From Allobosea vaviloviae (GTDB lineage: Bacteria > Pseudomonadota > Alphaproteobacteria > Rhizobiales > Beijerinckiaceae), in contig NZ_LGSZ01000028.1 in NCBI RefSeq assembly GCF_001298265.1, forward strand, positions 124,001-188,000: DNA of 64,000 nt, in the 5' to 3' direction. Position 1 is the first letter of the stretch. Each line of letters begins with the position of its first letter. The translations under genes were made by a program, and so were the position numbers. Below are positions 45,467 to 53,194 of the stretch, piece after piece. The notes under the pieces are model-generated. The model did not search any database. It saw only the letters and a program-made list of their open reading frames with translations, and was not told the origin of the DNA.

Positions 45467-46261
45467 TCAGCCAAAGACGGCTGCATAACCGCGCGCCACG
45501 ACATACAACCCAACGGCCGCGACTATCGAGGCAAAGACCCGAGAAAGCATTGATTTATGGCCTGACAGGCGCTGCGCGAGAAAGGTGCCGCCGACGCCTC
45601 CCGCGATTCCGCCAGCCACGAACAGAGTGGCGATGCGCCAGTCGACAAGGCCCGACAACGCATAAGACACTGCGGTCGTGATCCCGAAGGCCGTCACGGC
45701 GACGAGCGAGGAGCCGATCGCCATGATCATCGGCATGCGCGCCGCCCCCATCAGGCCGGGCACGATCAGAAAACCCCCGCCGATCCCGAAGAAGCCCGAC
45801 ATTCCACCGACGAGCCCACCCATGCCGAGCAACCGCGGCAGCAGCCTCGATGCCGTTGTGCGTCCAAGTGGCTGAAAGGCCGCGCCATCGCCGCCCTTGC
45901 GGACGAGCATCATGACCGCGATCACGATCATCAGCACGCCGAACAGGAGCAGCAGCTTCTGCCCGTCCAAGCTCTTGCCAATGGTCGAGCCGACCGCGGC
46001 TCCGGCGATGCCGGCCGCTGAGAAGACCAGCGCGCAGGGCCAGCGGACATTGCCGGCACTGGCATGGCCGAGCAGATTGGCAAATGCGCTGAGCGCAACC
46101 GCGACCGCGCTGGTGCCGATGGCAACATGTGGCGAGGCCACGCCAACGACATAGACGAGCAGCGGCACGGCCAGGATCGAGCCGCCGCCGCCGATGAGGC
46201 CGAGTACGAAGCCGACCAGCGAGCCGGAGCCGACCGAGGCGATATCGGGTCCGACGATCAT
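45467..46261 (-). CDS. TauE/SafE-family sulfite or sulfur-anion exporter
   Basis: 264-residue permease with about eight helices in two repeats: LIGGGGSILAVPLLVYVVGV and GMSGFFGIGGGFLIVPGLMG, the family's duplicated glycine motif. The start at 46261 overlaps the SQR stop by four bases (ATGA). In sulfide oxidation operons such proteins are proposed to export sulfite or thiosulfate made by persulfide dioxygenase. A broken partial copy is at 40801-41180. Confidence 0.9.
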   Translation of the reverse strand: MIVGPDIASVGSGSLVGFVLGLIGGGGSILAVPLLVYVVGVASPHVAIGTSAVAVALSAFANLLGHASAGNVRWPCALVFSAAGIAGAAVGSTIGKSLDGQKLLLLFGVLMIVIAVMMLVRKGGDGAAFQPLGRTTASRLLPRLLGMGGLVGGMSGFFGIGGGFLIVPGLMGAARMPMIMAIGSSLVAVTAFGITTAVSYALSGLVDWRIATLFVAGGIAGGVGGTFLAQRLSGHKSMLSRVFASIVAAVGLYVVARGYAAVFG

Positions 46262-47931
46262 GCCACGAGTTCCGGCTTGGCCATCCATTCGCGTCCGCGC
46301 AGCATCGCCTGCCAGTAAATCGGCGGCAGTGCGCGCTCCTTCAGCAGCCAAGCCAAGTGGGATGGTTTGGTGCCGTCGAGCAGCCAACCGGGGAAGCTCG
46401 GCAGAAGCTTGCCGCCATAACCGAATTCCGCCAGTACGATCTTGCCTCGCTCGACGGTCAGTGGGCATGACCCGTAACCGTCGTAGATCGCGTCTCGATC
46501 ACCACCATATCCCAGGTCACGAAGCAGGTTGTGAGCTACAATAGGAGCCTGCTTGCGAGCGGCGGCGGCGGTTTTGGCATTGGGCGTATTTGCGACGTCG
46601 CCGAGCGCGAAGACACCACCGAAGGTCTTATGGCGCAGCGTGCTCTGATCGACGTCGACCCAGCCAGCGGCGTCGGCTAGCGGCGAGACGCGCACGAAGT
46701 CCGGCGCAACCTGCGGCGGAACGACATGGATGATGTCGAAGTCGGTTTCGATCACAGACTTGGTACCGTCGGCATCTGCCTTCCAGAACCAGGCCCGCTT
46801 TTTCTCGCCGTCGATCCGGGTCAGCGTATGCTGGAAATGAAGTTGGGCCTGATAGCGCTCGATATAGGCCATCAGAGCGGGTACGTACTCCTTCACGCCG
46901 AAAAGCACCGCCCCGGCATTGAAGAAGTCGATATCGATGTCCTTGAGCAGGCCCTGACGGTACCAATGGTCGGCAGAGAGGTAGAGTGCCTTCTGAGGCG
47001 CGCCGGCACATTTGATCGGCATGGGCGGTTGGGTGAATACGGCACGTCCGCGCTTCAGGGACTGTACAAGTTCCCACGTGTAGGGCGCGAGATCATAGCG
47101 GTAGTTGGAGGTGACGCCATTCCGGCCAAGCGTCTCGGACAGGCCCTCGATACCAGCCCAATTCAGCTTCAGCCCCGCGGCAACCACGAGCGCCCGATAG
47201 GTGACCAGCCGGCAGCCTTCCAGGATGACGGCGTTTTTCTGCGGCTCGAATGCTGCGACGGCGGCCTTGATCCAGCGCACGCCAGCAGGAATGAGCGATG
47301 CCATCGTTTTCGCTGTCGTCGCGGGATCGAAAATCCCGCCGCCCACCATTGTCCAGCCAGGCTGGTAATAATGGACGTCGGCAGGCTCGATGATGGCAAT
47401 GTCCAGTTCCGGCCGACGCGCCTTCAGGCTCGCGGCAAGCGCGATGCCAGCGGCACCGCCACCGATGATGACGACTTCGGCATGAGCTTCAACCGTCTCG
47501 GTGCCGACCAGCCCCTTGCTGGCGATGCGGCGCGCGACACCGTTCATGTCGAAGCCAGCCACTTTTGCTGCCGACAAGATATCAGGCAGAGGGCGCCCTC
47601 GCGCGCCCTCCGCAAGAGACCACAAGGTCGTCGACCGCGTTCCCGTGCGACAATAAGCGAGAGTTGGCTTGGGCAGGGCGTCTATCAGCTTGGCAAATGA
47701 CGACGCGTCCTGGTCGCCGACCTTCCCGGATATGATTGGCTGGTAGACAGCCGTGAGGCCGGCACTCTTGGCCTGGGCTTCGATCTCGGCAAACCCAGGC
47801 TGGTCGGCTCCTTCGCCGTCGGGGCGATTGCAGATGATCGACTTAAACCCTGCCGCTGCAATTTCGGCAATCTGCGCAGGCAGGATTTGCTCAGAGACCG
47901 ACAGTTGGTCGGATATTGTCTTGATCTTCAC
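46258..47931 (-). CDS. DUF442 phosphatase-like domain fused to sulfide:quinone reductase
   Basis: 557-residue fusion. Residues 1 to about 135 form a DUF442 phosphatase/rhodanese-like domain with the loop LAYCRTGTRS (Cys94). Residues 150-557 form an FAD-dependent sulfide:quinone reductase of the mitochondrial SQOR type: FAD strand VVIIGGGAAGIALAASLKA, redox Cys308 in MPIKCAGAPQKALYLS and Cys489 in YGSCPLTVERGKIVLAEF, matching the two SQOR cysteines. It would oxidise sulfide to persulfide and reduce quinone at the membrane. The DUF442 domain may pass the sulfane sulfur on. Overlap with TauE/SafE shows coupling. Confidence 0.92.
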   Translation of the reverse strand: MKIKTISDQLSVSEQILPAQIAEIAAAGFKSIICNRPDGEGADQPGFAEIEAQAKSAGLTAVYQPIISGKVGDQDASSFAKLIDALPKPTLAYCRTGTRSTTLWSLAEGARGRPLPDILSAAKVAGFDMNGVARRIASKGLVGTETVEAHAEVVIIGGGAAGIALAASLKARRPELDIAIIEPADVHYYQPGWTMVGGGIFDPATTAKTMASLIPAGVRWIKAAVAAFEPQKNAVILEGCRLVTYRALVVAAGLKLNWAGIEGLSETLGRNGVTSNYRYDLAPYTWELVQSLKRGRAVFTQPPMPIKCAGAPQKALYLSADHWYRQGLLKDIDIDFFNAGAVLFGVKEYVPALMAYIERYQAQLHFQHTLTRIDGEKKRAWFWKADADGTKSVIETDFDIIHVVPPQVAPDFVRVSPLADAAGWVDVDQSTLRHKTFGGVFALGDVANTPNAKTAAAARKQAPIVAHNLLRDLGYGGDRDAIYDGYGSCPLTVERGKIVLAEFGYGGKLLPSFPGWLLDGTKPSHLAWLLKERALPPIYWQAMLRGREWMAKPELVA

Positions 47932-47986
47932 GGGTTAGTCCTCCCAGAATCGGACTTTGTTTTTTGGTCGGCTATCTCTGCCGACC

Positions 47987-48424
47987 TTATTGGCCGATGA
48001 CCTTGACCGACGGGTCGGCGATCATGGTGGCGACATCCTGCGGGCGAGCGACGCTCACGCCTTCCATGAGAGCGTCGGCCTGGAGTTTGCGATTGGGCAG
48101 ATAGATGGCGCAGACCTGCACTGTTGCGCCCTTCGTCATGAGCCCCTCCAGCAGCGAGCGCACCGTCATCCCCTGGGGGGTCACGGGTTTCGTCGCCGCT
48201 GCCGGAACGGCCTTCAGGACGATATCGCCGGCTTCGCCGCAGAGGAGCATGTGGACACCGTGTCCGCTCGCCTGCAGCTGGTTTGCGAGCACCAGATTGA
48301 ACGCCTGAGCCTCCGCGGCCGGCGCGCTCAGCAGCATCAGCATCGTTTGACCGGCGACAGCTGGGGAGGTGATCAGCGCCGTGGCTAGCACTGCCGTCGA
48401 AACGGCCTTGGAAACGGGTGTCAT
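47987..48424 (-). CDS. Periplasmic DsrE-family protein
   Basis: 145-residue protein with signal peptide residues 1-24 (ALITSPAVAG) and a DsrE-like domain. Cys62 (MLLCGEAGD) and Cys105 (VQVCAIYLPNRK) are the candidate sulfur-carrying residues; the second is where DsrE proteins carry sulfane sulfur. It lies between the rhodanese and SQR genes. A role in handing periplasmic sulfur to or from these enzymes is inferred. Confidence 0.82.
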   Translation of the reverse strand: MTPVSKAVSTAVLATALITSPAVAGQTMLMLLSAPAAEAQAFNLVLANQLQASGHGVHMLLCGEAGDIVLKAVPAAATKPVTPQGMTVRSLLEGLMTKGATVQVCAIYLPNRKLQADALMEGVSVARPQDVATMIADPSVKVIGQ

Positions 48425-48488
48425 TTGTGTGTCCTGGAAGGTCTAGGGGTGGGAGGCGCCACAAGAACCTGTCGCGGCGTGACGATGA

Positions 48489-49076
48489 TTATTTCTGGCC
48501 CATTGGAAATTTCGCGCGGTCGAGCGTGTAGCCCCATGGCAAGCCGGAGTTCTTCCAGCCATCGACGCGCCGCCAGTTCTTCTCCGGCCCATCCTTGATC
48601 GTGTCGCCTTCGAAGCCATCGACGACGACGTAGACGCTGGCAAAGCCCTTACCCCACAGCTCCTTGGCCGAGGGCGCGCCCCTCTCGCCACCCGAGCGGC
48701 ACATCAGCAGGATCGGCGTGTCCTTGCCGAGGCCGCGGTCGGTCAGGGCCTTGGCGATCTTCTCGGCAAAGGCGGGATCGCGCTCCACCTGATAGACGGA
48801 GCGCTGTTCGTTCCATTTCGACAGGTTGGCCGACATGAAAGGGACGACGACGTCGACGGCCGGAGCAAAGCCGGTGAACATGATCTCGATCGGGTCGCGC
48901 ACATCGACCAGCAGGACCTTGTTGCCCTGCGCCTGCTTCATGGCGAAGGCCTCCCTGGAATCCACATAGAGCTTCCAGGGCGTCTGGCGCTCGGGGTTGG
49001 CAGGTTCCGGAGCGGCATGGGCAGAAGCCGTGCCCAGAAGGCTCACAGCAACAAGCAGCATAATGCCCTTAGACAT
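48489..49076 (-). CDS. Exported rhodanese-domain protein
   Basis: 195-residue protein with signal peptide residues 1-22 (LLGTASAHAA) and one rhodanese domain (about 35-165). The active loop is LLMCRSGGERG with Cys126, flanked by VLLVDVRDPIEIMFTG at the entry. Rhodaneses move sulfane sulfur from thiosulfate or persulfide to thiols. The start at 49076 was chosen for the clean signal peptide. It precedes the DsrE gene by 64 bases. Confidence 0.88.
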   Translation of the reverse strand: MSKGIMLLVAVSLLGTASAHAAPEPANPERQTPWKLYVDSREAFAMKQAQGNKVLLVDVRDPIEIMFTGFAPAVDVVVPFMSANLSKWNEQRSVYQVERDPAFAEKIAKALTDRGLGKDTPILLMCRSGGERGAPSAKELWGKGFASVYVVVDGFEGDTIKDGPEKNWRRVDGWKNSGLPWGYTLDRAKFPMGQK

Positions 49077-49200
49077 GACGGGCCTTTTCGGTGGGTTGTT
49101 GGAATGGTTCAGTCGCTCAAGCGCTCGCCGCAGAGCGTCGCGCCCCGGCACCGCTAGCGGATCGGTCGGCTACGACACGAGAGGGTAGGTAGGGACGATG

Positions 49201-49881
49201 TCAGGCAACGTTGCGGGTACTGAAATACCAATCCGTCGTGTCGAACCCCTGGGTGCTACGACGCCTTGCCTCCTCGGCCGTCTTCGGCGGGGGCACAATC
49301 ACGCTCTCACCGGCTGTCCATCCTTCAGGCGTCGCGATCTTGTGCAGATCGCTCATCTGAAGCGCGCCAACCAAGCGCAGGATTTCCAGCACCGAGCGTC
49401 CGTTGCTCATGGGGTAATAGAGCATGGCACGCAGGATGCCCTGAGGGTCGATGACGAAGGTCGCGCGCACGGCGGAGGTGTCACTGGCACCGGGCTGTAC
49501 CATGCCGTAGGCATGCGCGACCGTCATCGACAGGTCTTCGATGATAGGGAAGCGAACCTCGACCCCGAATTTCTCCTCGATGTTTCTGAGCCACGCGATG
49601 TGCGCATAGACGCTGTCGATCGACAGACCCAGCAACTCGCAATCGAGCGCCTGGAATGCCGCATGATGGCGAGCAAACGCGACGAACTCGGTCGTGCAGA
49701 CGGGCGTGAAATCGGCAGGGTGCGAGAACAGAACAAGCCATTTGCCCTGATAGTCGGTCAGGGATCGCGGCCCGTCGGTGGTCTGTGCCGCGAAATGGGG
49801 AGCCCGGCGATTGATCCCAGGCAGGCCCACATTGAGATCGGACGCCGTCATGCTGGTCATGTCCTTAGGGTTGATCGTCAC
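49201..49881 (-). CDS. Peroxiredoxin (1-Cys/Prx6-type)
   Basis: 226-residue AhpC/TSA-family peroxidase. The catalytic segment is LFSHPADFTPVCTTEFVAFA with peroxidatic Cys62. SIDSVYAHIAWLRNIEEKFG and a C-terminal dimerisation extension typical of Prx6 follow. The start is a GTG overlapping the persulfide dioxygenase stop (GTGA); an ATG seven codons later (49860) is an alternative. In this operon it could remove peroxide or reactive persulfide made during sulfide oxidation, which is inference. Confidence 0.88.
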   Translation of the reverse strand: MTINPKDMTSMTASDLNVGLPGINRRAPHFAAQTTDGPRSLTDYQGKWLVLFSHPADFTPVCTTEFVAFARHHAAFQALDCELLGLSIDSVYAHIAWLRNIEEKFGVEVRFPIIEDLSMTVAHAYGMVQPGASDTSAVRATFVIDPQGILRAMLYYPMSNGRSVLEILRLVGALQMSDLHKIATPEGWTAGESVIVPPPKTAEEARRRSTQGFDTTDWYFSTRNVA

Positions 49882-50771
49882 AGCGCGTTCACCGGCACTT
49901 TGAGGAACACCTTCCCGCCTGCGTCGGCCGGGGGCAGTGCGCCGGCGCGCATGTTGACCTGCAGCGACGGGATGATCAGCTTCGGCATCGCCAGCGTGGC
50001 GTCGCGCGCCTCGCGCGTCCTGACAAACTCGTCCTCACTGATGCCGTCGCGGACATGGATGTTGTGGGCGCGCTGCTCGGCGACCGTGGTTTCCCAGCGG
50101 ATCTTGCGCCCGTTGGGGCCGTAGTCGTGGCACATGAACAGCCGCATCGCGGGCGGCAGATCGAGCACGCGCCGGATCGAGCGATAGAGCGTGCGGGCAT
50201 CGCCGCCAGGAAAATCGGCACGGGCGGAACCACCATCGGGCATGAACAGCGTGTCACCGACGAAGACTGCATCGCCGATCACATGCGTCATGCAAGCCGG
50301 GGTGTGACCGGGCGTGTGCATCGCGAAGGCGGTCAGCGAGCCGATCTCATAACTGTCGCCATCCTTGAACAGACGGTCGAACTGGCTGCCGTCGCGCTGG
50401 AACTCGGTGCCTTCGTTAAAGACCTTGCCGAAGGTATCCTGGACGATAGTGATGTTCTCACCGATGCCGATCTTGCCGCCGAGCTTGCCCTGGATATAGG
50501 GCGCGCCGGAGAGGTGGTCGGCATGGACATGGGTCTCGATCAACCATTCGAGCCTGAGGCCGTGTTTCTCGACGAAAGTGATGATCGCGTCGGCGGATTC
50601 ATACGAGATGCGCCCGGCCGCGTAATCGATGTCCATCACCGAGTCGATGATGGCGCAGGCGTTGGAGCCGGGGTCCTTGACGACATAGCTGACGGTATTG
50701 GTCGGCGCGTCGAAAAACGCCGTCACCTCGGGTTTCACGGCGAGATCGACGGCGTGCGGAGTGTGCGACAT
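49878..50771 (-). CDS. Persulfide dioxygenase (ETHE1/Blh-like MBL protein)
   Basis: 297-residue metallo-beta-lactamase-fold oxygenase that turns glutathione persulfide into sulfite. The metal motif is ETHVHADHLSGA (about residues 79-90), followed by MHTPGHTPACMTHVIGDAVF, FVGDTLFMPDGGSARADFPG and FMCHDYGPNGRKIRWETTV, all typical of bacterial Blh/PDO proteins. It lacks the DUF442 domain that its homologue at 56917 carries. It precedes the peroxiredoxin and SQR genes. Confidence 0.92.
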   Translation of the reverse strand: MSHTPHAVDLAVKPEVTAFFDAPTNTVSYVVKDPGSNACAIIDSVMDIDYAAGRISYESADAIITFVEKHGLRLEWLIETHVHADHLSGAPYIQGKLGGKIGIGENITIVQDTFGKVFNEGTEFQRDGSQFDRLFKDGDSYEIGSLTAFAMHTPGHTPACMTHVIGDAVFVGDTLFMPDGGSARADFPGGDARTLYRSIRRVLDLPPAMRLFMCHDYGPNGRKIRWETTVAEQRAHNIHVRDGISEDEFVRTREARDATLAMPKLIIPSLQVNMRAGALPPADAGGKVFLKVPVNAL

Positions 50772-50851
50772 GGCTGGCCTCGCGGGCTGACTGTGGCGAT
50801 GTGGAGATTGTTGCGCTCAGTGGGCGACGGGGCGCCGCCCACTTCCGAGGC

Positions 50852-51076
50852 TCAAGGCCTGGCGAGCGGGCATGTTCTGACGCCCAGCAGCGTATAAGCG
50901 GGGCAGAAGCGGAACGCCGCTGTCCCCAGCATGACCACGCCCCAGGCCGTCAGAGCGTATTTCCAGGCACCCCAGGGCGCGACCATATCTGCGACGGGAG
51001 GAACGAAGACGGCGGCGACGAGCACCGCCCCCAGTATGAAACGCAAGGTGCGATCGAGTGTGCCAACATTGGTCAT
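50852..51076 (-). CDS. DUF2892 small membrane protein
   Basis: 74-residue protein with two hydrophobic helices (LRFILGAVLVAAVFVPPVAD and WGVVMLGTAAFRFCPAYTLLG). DUF2892 is the membrane part of YgaP, a membrane rhodanese, and is common in sulfide operons. Cysteines in RFCPAY and RTCPLA are conserved features of the family. It is the first gene of the sulfide/persulfide operon. Candidate operator site D lies 37-56 bases before the ATG. Confidence 0.85.
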   Translation of the reverse strand: MTNVGTLDRTLRFILGAVLVAAVFVPPVADMVAPWGAWKYALTAWGVVMLGTAAFRFCPAYTLLGVRTCPLARP

Positions 51077-51112
51077 GACTCTCTCCCGTGAATGGCGATG
51101 ACCCCGCCATTA

Positions 51113-51132
51113 ACATTCGAGAATTCGCATGT
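51113..51132. promoter_or_regulatory. Candidate SoxR/BigR-type operator, site D
   Basis: ACATTCGAGAATTCGCATGT, a near-perfect 20-base palindrome upstream of the DUF2892-PDO-SQR operon. It has the same ACAT-N12-ATGT arms as site C at soxS. Confidence 0.6.
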
Positions 51133-51139
51133 GTCAATT

Positions 51140-51166
51140 AAAATAATCACTCACGATGATTATTTT
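51140..51166. promoter_or_regulatory. AT-rich perfect inverted repeat at the rrf2 3' end
   Basis: AAAATAATCA-CTCACGA-TGATTATTTT. It overlaps the Rrf2 stop codon and lies upstream of the sulfide operon. The half-site AATAATCA recurs before cydA (51725-51732). It could be an Rrf2-protein operator or a bidirectional terminator. Confidence 0.5.
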
Positions 51167-51666
51167 ATCGCAACCACCCCGCTGACGAACGGGTCTGCCT
51201 CACCTTCGATAGGGAGTCCCGAATCCACGCCGCCGGCATCCTGGAGCCGCTCCAGCAAGGCGACCCGGTTGATGGCAATATCGGCAATCGTCATGTCGTC
51301 GAGCACGGAAAGGAATGCTCTCAAGGCCCGCTGAATGCCGCGCGACAGATGACAGGCCCCCAGGAGAGGGCACGTGTTGGTCTCGGAATTGAAGCATTCG
51401 ACGAGCTCCAGCGGCGCCTCGGTCCAGCGAATAATCTCTCCGACCGTGATTTCCTCTGCCGGGCGCGCCAATCTCATCCCGCCATTGCGCCCACGAATGG
51501 TCTCGACATAGCCGCGCCGTCCCAGCTCATGCGCGACCTTGACCAGATGCGAGCGGGAGATCCGGTGAGCACGCGCCACGTCCTCGACCGAGACGATCGC
51601 GGGAGCGCGCAGAGCCAATAGCTGGAGCGTCCGCAAGGCGAAATTGGAATACTGGGTCAGGCGCAA
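51160..51666 (-). CDS. Rrf2-family Fe-S regulator (NsrR-like)
   Basis: 168-residue winged-helix regulator starting at a TTG (51666) that has GGAGG upstream and gives the family start MRLTQYSNFALRTLQLLALR. The HTH is in VEDVARAHRISRSHLVKVAH. Cys91, Cys99 and Cys105 (ECFNSETNTCPLLGACHLS) have the C-X7-C-X5-C spacing of NsrR-type iron-sulfur sensors of nitric oxide. It lies between the sulfide operon and the divergent bd oxidase genes, so it may control either or both. Confidence 0.88.
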   Translation of the reverse strand: MRLTQYSNFALRTLQLLALRAPAIVSVEDVARAHRISRSHLVKVAHELGRRGYVETIRGRNGGMRLARPAEEITVGEIIRWTEAPLELVECFNSETNTCPLLGACHLSRGIQRALRAFLSVLDDMTIADIAINRVALLERLQDAGGVDSGLPIEGEADPFVSGVVAIK

Positions 51667-51763
51667 ACGCGACCTCCTGCGATAAATAGGTACATTCCAC
51701 ATATTGCTTTTAGCAGCCGCCCGCAATAATCATCATTTCAAATACAACATTTAAGAGGCTGAG

Positions 51764-53179
51764 ATGTTCGGTTTAGAAGCCCTCATGCTGGCGCGCATTC
51801 AGTTCGCGTTTACCATCAGCTTCCACATCATTTTCCCGGCTTTCTCGATCGGCCTGGCGAGCTATCTCGCGGTCCTCAATGCGCTCTGGCTGGCGACCGG
51901 GCGCCCGGTCTTCATGGACCTGTTCAACTATTGGAAGAAGATTTTCGCCGTCGCTTTCGGCATGGGCGTCGTCTCCGGCATCGTCATGAGCTACCAGTTC
52001 GGGACGAACTGGAGCGTGTTCTCTGACAAGGTCGGCCCGGTGATCGGGCCGCTGATGGGCTATGAGGTGCTCTCCGCCTTCTTCCTTGAGGCGGGCTTCC
52101 TAGGGGTCATGCTGTTTGGCCTGTCGCGTGTCGGTCCGCGCCTGCATTTCGCCGCCACGCTGATGGTCGCGCTCGGCACCTTCATGTCGGCGTTCTGGAT
52201 CCTGTCGGTGAACAGCTGGATGCAGACGCCGGCCGGCTACGCCATCAATGCGGTCGGCCAGTTCGTCGTCACCGACTGGTGGGCCGTCATCTTCAACCCC
52301 TCCTTCCCCTACCGGCTCGTGCACATGGTGCTCGCCGCTTATCTGACGACGGCCTTTGTCGTCGGTGCGGTCGGGGCACTGCACGTCCTGAGGGACCGCG
52401 GCAACGAGGGTGCCCGCATCATGTTCTCGATGGCGATGTGGATGGCGGCGATCGTCGCGCCTATCCAGATCTTCGCCGGCGACCTGCATGGGCTGAACAC
52501 CCTCGAGCACCAGCCCGCCAAGGTCATGGCGATGGAAGGCCATTTCCAGAGCCATCCCGATGGCGCGCCGCTGATCCTGTTCGGCATTCCCAACAGTGCC
52601 GAAAAGCGGATCGACTACGCGATCCAGATCCCCAAGGCCTCGTCCCTTATCCTGAAGCATGATCTGAACGCGCCGCTCGCAGGGCTCGACACGGTCCCCG
52701 AAAACCTCCAACCGCCCGTTGGTGTGGTGTTCTGGAGCTTCCGCGTCATGATCGGGATCGGCTTCGCTATGCTCGGCATCGGCGCTCTGAGCCTCTATCT
52801 GCGCTGGCGTCGGAAGCTTTACGACGTCAAGCCCTTCCTGCGGGCTGCCGTGCTGATGGGCCCTGCGGGCTTCGTGGCGGTACTGGCAGGCTGGATCACC
52901 ACCGAGGTCGGCCGCCAGCCCTATACGGTCTATGGCCTGCTGACGACGGCGCAGTCCGCTTCGCCGATCCATGCCGCAGCCGTCGGGGCCTCTCTGCTCG
53001 CCTTCATCGTCGTCTATTTTGCCCTGTTCGGCGCTGGCACCTTCTACGTCCTGCGTCTGATGAACCACCCGCCGCATGTCGCCGAAAGCGGGCTCGCGCC
53101 CGACAAGCCGGTTCGCGCCGGCGGCATCATGCCCGGCCCCGTCATGGACGCGACCGGCGCCCTTCCGGTTGCCCAATAA
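51764..53179 (+). CDS. cydA: Cytochrome bd-type quinol oxidase subunit I (CioA-like)
   Basis: 471-residue integral membrane subunit holding haems b558, b595 and d, oxidising quinol and reducing O2. It starts MFGLEALMLARIQFAFTISF with the His ligand near residue 21. FGMGVVSGIVMSYQFGTNW and GYEVLSAFFLEAGFLGVMLF carry haem-binding glutamates. GRQPYTVYGLLTTAQSASP is the C-terminal signature. The quinol loop is short, as in the cyanide-insensitive Cio branch, whose members resist cyanide, sulfide and NO. Confidence 0.94.
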   Translation: MFGLEALMLARIQFAFTISFHIIFPAFSIGLASYLAVLNALWLATGRPVFMDLFNYWKKIFAVAFGMGVVSGIVMSYQFGTNWSVFSDKVGPVIGPLMGYEVLSAFFLEAGFLGVMLFGLSRVGPRLHFAATLMVALGTFMSAFWILSVNSWMQTPAGYAINAVGQFVVTDWWAVIFNPSFPYRLVHMVLAAYLTTAFVVGAVGALHVLRDRGNEGARIMFSMAMWMAAIVAPIQIFAGDLHGLNTLEHQPAKVMAMEGHFQSHPDGAPLILFGIPNSAEKRIDYAIQIPKASSLILKHDLNAPLAGLDTVPENLQPPVGVVFWSFRVMIGIGFAMLGIGALSLYLRWRRKLYDVKPFLRAAVLMGPAGFVAVLAGWITTEVGRQPYTVYGLLTTAQSASPIHAAAVGASLLAFIVVYFALFGAGTFYVLRLMNHPPHVAESGLAPDKPVRAGGIMPGPVMDATGALPVAQ

Positions 53180-53194
53180 AGGAGCCAGGCCACC

